DNA from: Candidatus Kuenenia stuttgartensis
GTDB lineage: Bacteria > Planctomycetota > GCA-002687715 > CAIWVZ01
Direction of reading: 5' to 3'
DNA length: 64,000 bases
NCBI GenBank assembly: GCA_945860915.1
Contig: CAMARR010000003.1
Span: 62,001-126,000 of the forward strand
Below are positions 36,317-45,163 of this stretch, in pieces. Numbering within the stretch: the stretch's first letter is position 1; every line of letters begins with the position of its first letter. Under the pieces are notes generated by a model. That model saw only the letters and a list, made by a program, of their open reading frames with translations. It searched no databases and was not told the DNA's origin. Both the position numbers and the translations under genes were made by a program.

Positions 36317-36369
36317 GCCCCGATGATGCTCTTAGGTTCCCGGCAGTGCAACCCGGATAGGATGAGTCT

Positions 36370-37878
36370 GTGAAAGCGCAGATATTGATCCTCTCGGGGC
36401 CGCAACGGGGGAAGACCGTCACCTCCGGCAAGGATTCGATTCTCATCGGCGGCGACCCCACCACCGAGGTGTGTGTGGGATTGGGTCCGCAGATCAAGCC
36501 GATCCAAGCGAAGCTGATCTACGACCACGACGCGTGCGCCTTTCACTTGCGCCGAATCGACGGCCACGTCTTCGTCAATCACAACGAGATCGAAGAGATC
36601 ATTTTGGCCGAGGACGATCTCATCGAGATCGGAATCAACGGGCCACAGGTCCGATTTCGGACGTACCCGGAGCTCGGTTCGGTTTGCAAACCGGTTCACC
36701 GCATGTTGCGCGACGCGCGCGACGTGAAGGACAAAACTGGTTCCGTGCAGGCCGCTGGTTTGGCTCTCTTCCGCGACCTATTCACTCAAGCCACCTGGCA
36801 ACTCAAGGTGTTCTTCCCGATTGGCGTTGCCGCATTGGTGTTCCTAATTTCCCTCGGCGCCGGATGGATGGGTGGGCATCTCGACACAGACCAGGAAGCC
36901 GAAATGGCGCGGCTGCGTGACGAAAGTCGTCGATTCTCCGAAGAACTCGATTCACAGCGCAAGGCGACCTCAGCTGCGCTTGAGCGAGTCACACGAGATC
37001 TGGAAGCGCAGCAAGTCGCAGCATCGCGGAATGTCTCGTCCAAGGACCTCGAGACTCTTCGAGCAGAGTTCTCGGCACGTGCCGTCGCCATCGACGACAT
37101 GATCAAGAATGATGCCGCACTCAAGCACGTCTTAGAGGAAGACTCTAAGTCGGTGGCGCTCATCCACGGGTCGGTTGGATTCAAGACGTCGGCTGGAGTG
37201 TGGCTCAAAGACCGGGATGGCGACCGCATTGAACTCGAGTACACGGGCTCCGGGTTCATCATCACAGCCGACGGCATCCTCGTGACCAACCGGCATGTCG
37301 CACAGCCATGGTGGAAGAACGACTCCGCCCAGGCGGCAATTAGCGCCGGTTGCTCGCCGGAGTGGCTGCGTCTTGTGGCCGTGTTTCCTAGTCGCAAGCC
37401 GATCGACATCGACCCCAAGAGCATTCGCCTGCGTGCGGACGAGATCGACGTGGCACTGATGTCCGTCAAAGCGGATGGACTCCTTCCGCTTCCTCTCAGC
37501 GAAGCCGACCCCAAGTCACTGCGCGGTCGTCGCATTGTGCTGCTTGGCTACCCGACTGGAGTGAAGGCCCTCTTGGCCAAGGCTGAACAGGATGTCGCAG
37601 AAGCAGTGACCGCAACAGCCAATTCGCTTTCCGAAGTCTTAGAGGGTCTCGCAAGCCGCGGAGCCGTCGCACCTGTCGCGACACAGGGCGCCCTCAACGA
37701 TGTCGGCGTTTCGAAACTCGTCTTCGATGCCGACACGACATCCGGCGGATCGGGCGGTCCCATCTTCGGACCCGATGGCCGCGTGATAGGTGTCGCATTC
37801 GCCATTGTCCGTGACTTCGGCGGATCCAATCTAGGTGTGCCGATTCGCTTCGCCAAGGAACTCCTATCGAAGCCCTGA
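36370..37878 (+). CDS. FHA domain - transmembrane - coiled coil - trypsin-like serine protease
   Basis: 502 residues, GTG start. Residues 1-95: FHA-like fold (AQILILSGPQRGKTVTSGKDS, ILIGGDPTTEVCVG, QAKLIYDHDACAFHLRRIDG, VFVNHNEI, EEIILAEDDLIEIG), which would read phosphothreonine in the cytoplasm; the Arg/Ser pair of classical FHA is not clearly kept. One membrane helix at ~142-162 (VFFPIGVAALVFLISLGAGW), then a long coiled coil (~170-255). The C-terminal chymotrypsin-fold protease (275-502) has the triad in TNRHVA (His), EIDVALM (Asp) and TSGGSGGP (Ser). The protease would be extracytoplasmic, so the protein could couple intracellular phospho-signals to envelope proteolysis. Confidence 0.88.
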   Translation: MKAQILILSGPQRGKTVTSGKDSILIGGDPTTEVCVGLGPQIKPIQAKLIYDHDACAFHLRRIDGHVFVNHNEIEEIILAEDDLIEIGINGPQVRFRTYPELGSVCKPVHRMLRDARDVKDKTGSVQAAGLALFRDLFTQATWQLKVFFPIGVAALVFLISLGAGWMGGHLDTDQEAEMARLRDESRRFSEELDSQRKATSAALERVTRDLEAQQVAASRNVSSKDLETLRAEFSARAVAIDDMIKNDAALKHVLEEDSKSVALIHGSVGFKTSAGVWLKDRDGDRIELEYTGSGFIITADGILVTNRHVAQPWWKNDSAQAAISAGCSPEWLRLVAVFPSRKPIDIDPKSIRLRADEIDVALMSVKADGLLPLPLSEADPKSLRGRRIVLLGYPTGVKALLAKAEQDVAEAVTATANSLSEVLEGLASRGAVAPVATQGALNDVGVSKLVFDADTTSGGSGGPIFGPDGRVIGVAFAIVRDFGGSNLGVPIRFAKELLSKP

Positions 37879-37911
37879 CTCGTCCCTGCGCTCGGTGCTA
37901 ACTTCCGCGTC

Positions 37912-38463
37912 ATGACTGCCCGCAACGAACGCCTTGTTTGGGTCGACCTCGAGATGACCGGACTTGATCCTCTGCGCTGCAAGATCATTCAGATCGCAAC
38001 CCTTGTGACCGACAGTGATCTCAACTTGGTTGCCGAAGGGCCCAACATTGTGTGTCATGCGACTGAAGAGGAGCTCCTCTCGCTGTCGGACTGGTCCCGC
38101 GACATGTTCACGAAATCCAAACTCTTGGATCAGGTTCGGGCTTCGGTGACATCGCGCTCAGAGGCTGAATCGCAGACCGTCGAGTTCCTGAAGCAACATG
38201 TTGCACCTGGCTCATCGCCGCTCTGCGGCAATTCCATTTGGAACGACCGCCAATTCCTGTGGCACGGGATGCGTTCCGTGCACGACTTCGTGCATTACCG
38301 AAACATCGATGTTTCTTCGTTCAAAGAGGTACTCCGGCGTTGGCACCCGACCCGCTACCAGCCGCCATCCAAAAAGAACCTTCACGATGCGATGGCTGAC
38401 ATACACGAGTCCGTCGCTGAACTCCGCTACTATCGCGATGCCTTCATCGGCCCTAAGGGTTGA
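37912..38463 (+). CDS. orn: Oligoribonuclease
   Basis: 183 residues, DEDDh 3'-5' exonuclease: WVDLEMTGLDPLRCKIIQIA (first D/E pair), CHATEEELLSLSDWSRDMFTKS, GNSIWNDRQFL, HYRNIDVSSFKEVLRRW and the final HDAMADIHESVAELRYYRD with the catalytic H/D. It degrades 2-5-nt RNAs and pGpG to mononucleotides. Length equals the family norm (~180). Its 3' end overlaps the convergent unknown gene by 11 nt. Confidence 0.96.
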   Translation: MTARNERLVWVDLEMTGLDPLRCKIIQIATLVTDSDLNLVAEGPNIVCHATEEELLSLSDWSRDMFTKSKLLDQVRASVTSRSEAESQTVEFLKQHVAPGSSPLCGNSIWNDRQFLWHGMRSVHDFVHYRNIDVSSFKEVLRRWHPTRYQPPSKKNLHDAMADIHESVAELRYYRDAFIGPKG

Positions 38464-39043
38464 ACCGCCGGTACTCAAACAAGTTGGCAAGTGGGGCGGA
38501 TGAATATCCCGCGACTTCGCCCAGACTACGGGCCGTGTCCGCAGTCGTCAGAAACAACAGGATTCCCTGATTCCTCTGCGCGACTTTCTCGAGCACTTCG
38601 TCCGCGATCGATCCGCATTCGGCCGAAGGCGCCGTCCTGCCGAGATCCCTTCCAAGAATCGCTGCTCCCTGGGCCTCGACGGCCAATGCCGCGCAGCCGA
38701 GTCCCATAAACCCCAATTCGACATCTGTCCCGCCGACCTGAATCGTCTCAGGCCATGAAACGATCGCGATAGACCTTTCAGCAGAACGACCAAGTGTGAT
38801 CAATTCGCCAATGAATGTCGGGCCGCCGCCGTCGGCCGTGAAGCTCGCGGTGGCACGACGCAACTCACCGAGGTTCGGGGACGAGAGCCAGTCGTAGAGG
38901 GCCTCTCCCGCATAGGCAACGCCCTCTGTAGACGCTTTCGCATCTCGCATCCGAAAGAGCGTGGCACCTGATTCCAACTTAAGGAACAGGCGCTTCACTC
39001 CTTCACTGAAGTAGCCCGGGTGATAATGAAGTTCGAATGCCAT
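38453..39043 (-). CDS. Hypothetical protein, last gene of the bamD-cdaA-glmM operon
   Basis: 196 residues. MAFELHYHPGYFSEGVKRLF start; soluble alpha/beta pattern with FIGELITLGRSAERSIAIVS and AAILGRDLGRTAPSAECGS. No motif that I recognise. It begins 3 nt after the algH stop, so it is almost certainly co-translated with it, and ends by overlapping orn by 11 nt. Function unknown. Confidence 0.7.
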   Translation of the reverse strand: MAFELHYHPGYFSEGVKRLFLKLESGATLFRMRDAKASTEGVAYAGEALYDWLSSPNLGELRRATASFTADGGGPTFIGELITLGRSAERSIAIVSWPETIQVGGTDVELGFMGLGCAALAVEAQGAAILGRDLGRTAPSAECGSIADEVLEKVAQRNQGILLFLTTADTARSLGEVAGYSSAPLANLFEYRRFNP

Positions 39044-39046
39044 GAA

Positions 39047-39616
39047 TCAGTTGGATCGGAAACCAGACAGCGAATTCGGCGGCAGTGGGAACGGCAACTC
39101 GGCTCTGGCCATCGCGTCGTCCCAGAGATCCTCTGCCGGTGTTCCGAGCAACGTCTCGGTCTCAAGGTCGACAACGTCCCATGATCCCTCGTTGATTTCG
39201 TCTTCAAGTTGGCCCTTGGACCACCCTGCGTAGCCGCGCATAAATCGAAAAGAACTTGGAGCAGGGTCTCGAGCCGACGCGTGCGCCACGTTTGTGAGGA
39301 GCTGGAGATCGCCTCCAAGCCACAGGCCGTCGCGAATGAGTGACCCAGACGAATCGAGATCTCCGCGATTATGGACCACCCAGGCAACCTCCGGCTGAAC
39401 TGGGCCTGCGATCCACACGACGTCGTGTCGAAAATTGAGCCCCTTCATCGAACCGACCAATTCGCCTATTCGAAGCGGCGTCGGTTTGTTCATTACCAAG
39501 CCCGTTGCTCCACGCGATGAGCTGTAATCGATCAACACGATGACGGATCGAGCAAACACCGGCCCGCTTACGGGTTGGTGCGCGACAAGAGAAACACCCT
39601 TGCGAAGACCCTTCAT
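39047..39616 (-). CDS. YqgE/AlgH family protein
   Basis: 189 residues with the family pattern: SLVAHQPVSGPVFARSVIVL, SSRGATGLVMNKPTPL, AGPVQPEVAWVVHNRG, WLGGDLQLLTNVA, RFMRGYAGWSKGQLEDEINEG and SWDVVDLETETLLGTPAEDLWDDAM. The family is widespread (AlgH influences alginate in Pseudomonas) but its biochemical role is unresolved. ATGA overlap with the acyltransferase upstream. Confidence 0.93.
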   Translation of the reverse strand: MKGLRKGVSLVAHQPVSGPVFARSVIVLIDYSSSRGATGLVMNKPTPLRIGELVGSMKGLNFRHDVVWIAGPVQPEVAWVVHNRGDLDSSGSLIRDGLWLGGDLQLLTNVAHASARDPAPSSFRFMRGYAGWSKGQLEDEINEGSWDVVDLETETLLGTPAEDLWDDAMARAELPFPLPPNSLSGFRSN

Positions 39617-40335
39617 GGAGAGACTCTACCGCGAAATCCATCGGACGCAGATGCGTGCCATGCCGTGGTCCACGCGGCGTGGATGCGCTCGGCAATCTCA
39701 TTTGAAGTTAGGCCTGCGACACCAAACGGTTCGAGGAAGTCGATTCTAAGGTCGCGCCGCCACGTGGGCGGGCCATAGCGAAGCAACACCGGCCAGACTT
39801 CGACAGACACTCCGCGCGCGGAAGCAGCCACAGCTGACTCGATTTCATGCGTCCCTCGAATTGGTCGCACGTGATCATTGTCGCGCGTCCCCTCGGGAAA
39901 GAAAACGAGCGGTTGTCCTCGATCAAGGATCTCGCGCCGCACGTCATCTGCCTCCGCATTGATCGAAGCCATGACCTGCATGGCTTCATCCTTCGTCAGG
40001 CCGCGGCGTTCCTTGAGTCGGAGGATCTCCTTCGGGCGCATCACAGGGAAACCTCCGCAGACTCGGAGGAGCGGCACGATCCTTCCAAGCACCGCATAGC
40101 CGACAAATGAACCCATTTGAAAGTTGGATCGAAGCCCGAGCAACGCGTGTACCTGCCACGACATAGCGGGGATATCCCACCCTGATCCATGTTTCGCGGC
40201 AACGAGCACAGCACCAGTCGGTCGACGACCGTGCGAAACGACCGTCACACGATGGCGAAGGCGAAGCAACCAGGAGGACACTAGATTCGTGGGGTGCCAC
40301 AGCCAGGGGAGAATTCGGATCTTGGAGTCGGACAT
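39613..40335 (-). CDS. PlsC-like lysophospholipid acyltransferase
   Basis: 240 residues. Acyltransferase motif I HGSGWD (HX4D) in VLVAAKHGSGWDIP, and motif III FFPEGTRDND (FPEGTR). It would transfer an acyl chain to 1-acylglycerol-3-phosphate or another lysolipid at the membrane. The sequence WLLRLRHRVTVVSHGRRPTG at the N-terminus is in line with PlsC-like proteins lacking long TM helices. Starts 38 bp after the SEC-C gene and overlaps algH by 4 nt. Confidence 0.9.
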   Translation of the reverse strand: MSDSKIRILPWLWHPTNLVSSWLLRLRHRVTVVSHGRRPTGAVLVAAKHGSGWDIPAMSWQVHALLGLRSNFQMGSFVGYAVLGRIVPLLRVCGGFPVMRPKEILRLKERRGLTKDEAMQVMASINAEADDVRREILDRGQPLVFFPEGTRDNDHVRPIRGTHEIESAVAASARGVSVEVWPVLLRYGPPTWRRDLRIDFLEPFGVAGLTSNEIAERIHAAWTTAWHASASDGFRGRVSP

Positions 40336-40373
40336 CGGAGATGAATGCTAGCGAAGACTCATGCAACGCGCGG

Positions 40374-40880
40374 TCAGCCATCAAAGAGCTTGGCGCAGCA
40401 GACCTTGTACTTCTTGCCCGACCCACAAAAACACGGGTCGTTCCGTCCGAGCTTAGTGCCAGGGCGTTTGAACGGGACTTGCGGAGCATCACTGCGACGT
40501 CGCCCGCGCGTCGGGTCGGCGCACGCGGTCTGGAAGGCCGACCGTGCGGCTCCGACAGCCATGACGATCTCGAATGGACTGACGCCCGGCTGCTGCGCGA
40601 TTGAAAAAAGCAGAAACTCTTCGAGAAGGTCGGGGACATCATCAAGCCAAGCCTCGGACCCACCCACACGTGCGGGTAGATGGCTTGTCAGCATCTCGCG
40701 CACGCGCTCGCCGTCGAGATCGCGTGGCGTCACCGCAACATCTTCTGAACACACTGCGACCATGACTTCTAGAATCGGCGCAAGGGAAGCACCCAAGCGC
40801 TCCGTCGCACGACGACCGGCGTCTCCGTCACGAAATGACGCGGCGAGGAGTCGCCAGTAATCCACGAGACCGTCCGTCAT
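40374..40880 (-). CDS. SEC-C motif protein coupled to the MNIO enzyme
   Basis: 168 residues. The C-terminal 27 residues are a SEC-C zinc-binding motif (GRNDPCFCGSGKKYKVCCAK; CXC...CC). The N-terminal ~130 residues are an uncharacterised, mostly helical domain (YWRLLAASFRDGDAGRRATERLG, DDVPDLLEEFLLFSIAQQPGVS). It overlaps the upstream DUF692 gene by 4 nt (ATGA), so the two are translationally coupled. SEC-C binds zinc and often mediates ribosome or protein contacts. Here it may be an adaptor or, more speculatively, a cysteine-containing substrate of the neighbouring iron enzyme. Confidence 0.85.
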   Translation of the reverse strand: MTDGLVDYWRLLAASFRDGDAGRRATERLGASLAPILEVMVAVCSEDVAVTPRDLDGERVREMLTSHLPARVGGSEAWLDDVPDLLEEFLLFSIAQQPGVSPFEIVMAVGAARSAFQTACADPTRGRRRSDAPQVPFKRPGTKLGRNDPCFCGSGKKYKVCCAKLFDG

Positions 40881-42658
40881 GACGCGGAGTCACCCGCGAG
40901 CAACACGCCATCGCGCACCAAACTTGCCGAAAGTTCGCGCACTTCGGCGACGTCTACCTCAAAGTCGCGGGCGATCGCGAGAAGATCCTCTTCCGCAAGC
41001 GGAGAAATCGCCGCCGCACGCAGCAGCGATGCTGTCCCTGGATCCAGTATTTCTGCGGCTCCCGTCGGGACTTTGAATGCGTCGATGCAGGCCCCCGGAG
41101 ACAAAAGGATGAACTCATCTTCGTCGCCAAGCTCGGGTCGCGGCAAGCCATTGAGCTTGCCGTTTCTGAGCGCCGCCAAGACAGCGAGCCATCCATCGAG
41201 TGTGCCTTCGGGACACGCGACGACCGCGACGGCCCCCGAGACCCCGAGCGTTCCCTTCGACGGCCGCGGCCCCGGCGATGTACGCCGAACACTGACAAGC
41301 GCTTGCTCGAGATAAGCCACGCTCTTTAAGAATCGATCGTCGCGCGTCTTCACTCGTTCGACCGCATAGGAAGCGAAACCGATGGGAAGCCTCCCTTGTG
41401 ACGCAACCGTGTTGTGAAAATGGTCCGTTCGAACAAACTCCGCGACGAATCCAGGGTCCGCTTGATGATCCATCGCAAGTGCGACCGTTGCCGAACACTC
41501 GAGACTGGCGTTCCCCAACACTTGCGCCGCACGACGACCACCGTGATCAGCAGTGACACCCTCGATTGGCGCTGCGATCAGCAGATCACGCGCAATGGGT
41601 TCGAGGCCGTCCCCCTGTCTCGAAACCGAATCACCCGCCCGCCACGCCCTTGCAAGGCCAACGTCAAGCTCACAACGGAAGAGAAACCGCTGGAGCGGCA
41701 TCAGAGCGTTCGGTGCGAGTGTTGGTGTGGGGTCTTCTGAGCGAACCAGCTGCGTCGATGCAGCACGTGCATGGGGCTGACGCGTAGGCGCGGAGGCATT
41801 CCAAGCATTTACCACGCGTTGGAAAAGCGGAACAACTTGCTGGATCGGATTGCGTTCGCACTCGACAACCACCGCCCTCAGATTATTCGCGCGGCCCATC
41901 ACGAAGTCCAGCATGTCCCACAACTCGGGGAGGGGCTCCACTCCGTGGTCATCATCAACGAAGATCTTCCCGGCGTGACGGAAGGGTGAACCTCCGGCAA
42001 CATGGATTTCAACCACCCTCCACCAAGGGAAGTCGGTGAAGCCGTCGAGTGGCGCATGTCCCGTCACTCGCTGGTAAACGGCGAGATGCGCGAGGTCGAT
42101 GAGAATCGCCGAATCCGCGTGATCCGCAACACGGGCCCAATAGTCGAGCAGGTGAAGGCGCCCGAGGTAGACATGCGCAGGAGGGTTTTCAGGAAGCACC
42201 TCGAATCCAGTGGCTTCGCGCAGACGCACGACGGACTCGGCCATCAGGCGAGCAGATGCGGGCTCGAGAATCGGTGGCTGAAGAAGCCCATGGCCGCGAT
42301 CTCTTGCGCCCGCATGCCAGAGTCCGGCGTCGCCGCAAAGCCAAACCGCATTAGCCTGCCGGGCGAGTGCCGCCGTTGAGTTCATCCAGTCGTTCGTCAG
42401 ACTCGATGGGTCTTCGAGATTCGCGTCAAGGAAGTGATAGGTCGTCGGTGCGCCCGTCGAGATCCAAGCCTGCGCCGTGGCGTCCATGCCGCGATCGAGA
42501 TCGGCTCCGATCTCCAGGAACCTAGCAAACTCTCCGTGCGAGCTGCGCAACTCGAGCGGATCGACGCCCGACCGACTCGCGCCAAACTCAGTCGAGATGC
42601 CTACGCCGAGCTCGGGAAGCCGCGCAATGCGATCTGCAAAGGAAGACGCGTGAGACAT
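40877..42658 (-). CDS. DUF692/MNIO-type multinuclear iron enzyme fused to a partner-like domain
   Basis: 593 residues. Residues ~15-285 fit the MNIO (DUF692) TIM barrel: LGVGISTEFGA, TTYHFLDANLED (H75), EVLPENPP (E157/N158), ILIDLAHLAVY (D188/H191), VVEIHVAGG (E217/H219), VDDDHGVEPLPELW (D235/H238), VVVECERN (E266). These correspond to the metal-ligand positions of TglH/MbnB-like oxidases that modify cysteine or aspartate in ribosomal peptides. Residues ~300-593 are an added region (LMPLQRFLFRCELDVGLARA; FLKSVAYLEQALVSVRR; a final helical LLRAAAISPLAEEDLLAIAR) resembling the separate partner proteins (HvfC/MbnC/TglI-like) that bind substrate. Starts 9 bp after glmM and is coupled to the SEC-C gene. 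Substrate unknown. Confidence 0.75.
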   Translation of the reverse strand: MSHASSFADRIARLPELGVGISTEFGASRSGVDPLELRSSHGEFARFLEIGADLDRGMDATAQAWISTGAPTTYHFLDANLEDPSSLTNDWMNSTAALARQANAVWLCGDAGLWHAGARDRGHGLLQPPILEPASARLMAESVVRLREATGFEVLPENPPAHVYLGRLHLLDYWARVADHADSAILIDLAHLAVYQRVTGHAPLDGFTDFPWWRVVEIHVAGGSPFRHAGKIFVDDDHGVEPLPELWDMLDFVMGRANNLRAVVVECERNPIQQVVPLFQRVVNAWNASAPTRQPHARAASTQLVRSEDPTPTLAPNALMPLQRFLFRCELDVGLARAWRAGDSVSRQGDGLEPIARDLLIAAPIEGVTADHGGRRAAQVLGNASLECSATVALAMDHQADPGFVAEFVRTDHFHNTVASQGRLPIGFASYAVERVKTRDDRFLKSVAYLEQALVSVRRTSPGPRPSKGTLGVSGAVAVVACPEGTLDGWLAVLAALRNGKLNGLPRPELGDEDEFILLSPGACIDAFKVPTGAAEILDPGTASLLRAAAISPLAEEDLLAIARDFEVDVAEVRELSASLVRDGVLLAGDSAS

Positions 42659-42667
42659 GATGTCGAC

Positions 42668-44008
42668 TTATGTCAGAGATTCTGTGGCGACACCCATGAG
42701 ATGCGCCATCCAACGATCAACCATATCGCGCCGTCGCCCCTCAACCATGATGCGAAGCAGAGGCTCGGTCCCCGACCATCGGATGAGGACACGTCCCTCA
42801 CTGCCCATTTCCTGCTCCGCTGCCGCGATGGCCTCGGGCAATCCTGCGATTGCTGCGATGGGAACCTTGGCTTTCGCGTGAATATTCTTAAGCACCTGAG
42901 GGAAGGTCTCCATTTCACGCGCGAGCTCGGCCAGCGCCATGTCACGGCGCGTCATCACCTCTAGAACACGAAGGGCCGCATAAAGTCCGTCGCCCGACCA
43001 GCGGGCGCCTTCGCGAAAAATGATGTGCCCCGACTGCTCGCCACCGAGAACGGCTCCCATCTCGTCCATCTTTTGAGACACAAAGCGATCACCTACCGGC
43101 GTGATCTCAAGCTTGATGCCATCGTTCTTTACGAAGTGGTGAAGACCTAGGTTTGACATCACCGTTGTCACAAGCAAACGGTCGACGAGTTCACCTCGCG
43201 CTGCGAGATCCCGAGCAAGGATGCCCATGATGGCGTCGCCATCGCGCAGCTTGCCATCTTCGTCCAACATCAAGACTCGATCAGCGTCTCCATCAAGTGC
43301 AATCGCAATCGCCCCGCGATGCCGTCTGACCAGTGGCGCCATCGCTTCAACCGCGACGACTCCCGCGTTGTCGTTGATGTTGTGTCCTGTCGGCTCCGCG
43401 TTCACAACGACGACGGACGCACCCAGCGCATTCAGGAGCTCCGGTCCGATGGAAGACGCGGCGCCGTGCGCACAGTCGAGAATCAACGTGCGACCTACGA
43501 GGGACAGCTTCGTTAGCCGTTGACGCATAGCTGCGACGTAGCGATGCGATGCGCCTTCATCCTTGCTCCGGAGCGCCCGAGGCGCCGCGACGATGCCGGG
43601 GTCCTGATCAATGAGTGTCTCAATCCGGATCTCATCCGCGTCGGGCAATTTGCGGCCGTCACGTCCAAAGAACTTGATGCCATTGTCCGGCGCAGGATTG
43701 TGTGACGCCGAAACTACAATGGCGAGATCGAAGCCCTCTTCCCTCGCGATCCACTGCACGGCAGGCGTCGTGAGAATCCCACCGTCGGACACGGCAACTC
43801 CCGCCCCAAGGAATCCAGACGCTAGGGCATCGGTCATCCAGGGGCCCGACGTGCGTGTGTCGCGACCAATCAGAATGCGGCGTGAGCCACCCATTGACGC
43901 CACGTAGGCACCAGCAGCACGGCCATAGGCCTCGACACGTTCGCGTGTGAGAGCCCCAACGCCCGCGAGACCTCGAATGCCATCGGTTCCGAAATACTTG
44001 CGACTCAA
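42668..44008 (-). CDS. glmM: Phosphoglucosamine mutase
   Basis: 446 residues, TTG start, N-terminus LSRKYFGTDGIRGLAG (FGTDGIRG is diagnostic). Active-site serine loop VVSASHNPAPDNGIKFF, metal-binding ALDGDADRVLMLDE, sugar loop GEQSGHI, phosphate loop IRWSGTEPLLRIMVEG. Interconverts glucosamine-6-P and glucosamine-1-P for UDP-GlcNAc (peptidoglycan, LPS). Sits 9 bp after cdaR, the order conserved in Firmicutes and Chlamydia, where GlmM binds and inhibits the c-di-AMP synthase. Confidence 0.97.
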   Translation of the reverse strand: MSRKYFGTDGIRGLAGVGALTRERVEAYGRAAGAYVASMGGSRRILIGRDTRTSGPWMTDALASGFLGAGVAVSDGGILTTPAVQWIAREEGFDLAIVVSASHNPAPDNGIKFFGRDGRKLPDADEIRIETLIDQDPGIVAAPRALRSKDEGASHRYVAAMRQRLTKLSLVGRTLILDCAHGAASSIGPELLNALGASVVVVNAEPTGHNINDNAGVVAVEAMAPLVRRHRGAIAIALDGDADRVLMLDEDGKLRDGDAIMGILARDLAARGELVDRLLVTTVMSNLGLHHFVKNDGIKLEITPVGDRFVSQKMDEMGAVLGGEQSGHIIFREGARWSGDGLYAALRVLEVMTRRDMALAELAREMETFPQVLKNIHAKAKVPIAAIAGLPEAIAAAEQEMGSEGRVLIRWSGTEPLLRIMVEGRRRDMVDRWMAHLMGVATESLT

Positions 44009-44017
44009 CTCGCCCCC

Positions 44018-45163
44018 CTAGTTCGATGAACGAATCACGGTGACTTCCACGGGACTTGGCTCGACACTCTGCAACTTGAGGCCGGTCGGAATTCTGAAGA
44101 CCTCCACCGAAACCGACTCGGCGGCAAGCACTCGGGTTCCTTCTGAGACCGCCGCGCGCGCGACAAGGCGATCGGTGTCGATCTCAGCGCGCAACATTCT
44201 ACGGAGTTCCTCCAAACGAGAAGGATCGCGCCATGCGTCGACGATGGAACGAGCGCCCGACAACCGAACGGTCACGACGGGCCTCTCGCTGTCGAGCGGC
44301 TTGGGCAGCACAAATCGCCAGTTCGCTCCCGGTGACACGGCCAGACGCAGTGCGACCCGCGGCACCTCAATCGATGCGTCTTCGGCGGGGACGAAACTGA
44401 CCGTGGCCTCAATCACCTGGCGAGCGTCGAAACGAATGAACTTCTGACCGAACTCGGGTGGCAACGAGTTGAGGACGGTCTTAAAGTCCGACGTTCGCCC
44501 CCCACACGGGATCTGCAGCATCGCCTCCGAAATTGCACTTGGACCCTCAAGCCAAGACGCCGGACCGAGCACGCGCGCTGTGGGCGGATCAATTGCGACC
44601 TTTGCCGTCAGGGTCCCGGCGACGTCGAACGCTTGACCAATGAGCCTCACTTCTCGGGTTGCCAAGCGATCAAGGATCACCTGCACCGGCGGGAATAACT
44701 CCGCCGTGACAGTGCCGAGCCCCGTTTCGACGTCCTTGCCGTCGATTGCCCGTGGAGTCTCGTTGCCGCGCTCGCCAGGAGCGCGCTGTAGCCACGATTC
44801 GCGCAAGGCCACGCTCGCAGACACGCGGCGCGTGTCCTTGAGGCTACCCGCAAGCCTCTGCGGCCCGCGAATGACTAGCCTCGCGCGCGGTGTGTCAACT
44901 CTCCGAACGGCGACGTTCCCTTCCGGAGTCAGCAGCAATTCGCGACGCAATGCCGATGTCGGGCGACTCGCCGCGGCATCGGCGACCACCACATCGACTT
45001 CGCCGTCAAACAGCGTCACCTGCTGTTCGCGGTCAATGATCGCGATCAGAACGCTCGCGAGAATGATCGCGAGGATCTTTGGGAAAAGGTGGTCCGTGAG
45101 GAGCCCGCGGACGAACCCGTGACGTTCGCTCGTACGAGTCAAACGTTGATTGCCGGTGCTCAT
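44018..45163 (-). CDS. cdaR: YbbR-domain membrane protein, CdaA regulator
   Basis: 381 residues: one N-terminal helix (LFPKILAIILASVLIAIID), then YbbR-like repeats (ARLVIRGPQRLAGSLKDTRRVSASVAL; VQVILDRLATREVRL; AKVAIDPPTARVLGPASWLEG). Predicted extracytoplasmic with a cytoplasmic N-terminus. CdaR homologues modulate c-di-AMP synthesis by CdaA. The gene overlaps cdaA by 4 nt (ATGA) and precedes glmM, giving strong positional support. Longer than a two-domain YbbR protein and Arg/Val-rich in between. Confidence 0.88.
   Translation of the reverse strand: MSTGNQRLTRTSERHGFVRGLLTDHLFPKILAIILASVLIAIIDREQQVTLFDGEVDVVVADAAASRPTSALRRELLLTPEGNVAVRRVDTPRARLVIRGPQRLAGSLKDTRRVSASVALRESWLQRAPGERGNETPRAIDGKDVETGLGTVTAELFPPVQVILDRLATREVRLIGQAFDVAGTLTAKVAIDPPTARVLGPASWLEGPSAISEAMLQIPCGGRTSDFKTVLNSLPPEFGQKFIRFDARQVIEATVSFVPAEDASIEVPRVALRLAVSPGANWRFVLPKPLDSERPVVTVRLSGARSIVDAWRDPSRLEELRRMLRAEIDTDRLVARAAVSEGTRVLAAESVSVEVFRIPTGLKLQSVEPSPVEVTVIRSSN

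Noticed and set aside
38453-44008. RiPP precursor peptide near the MNIO gene
   Set aside because: All sequence here is taken by tightly packed genes; no separate small Cys-rich ORF with a ribosome-binding site was found, so no classical precursor is claimed.
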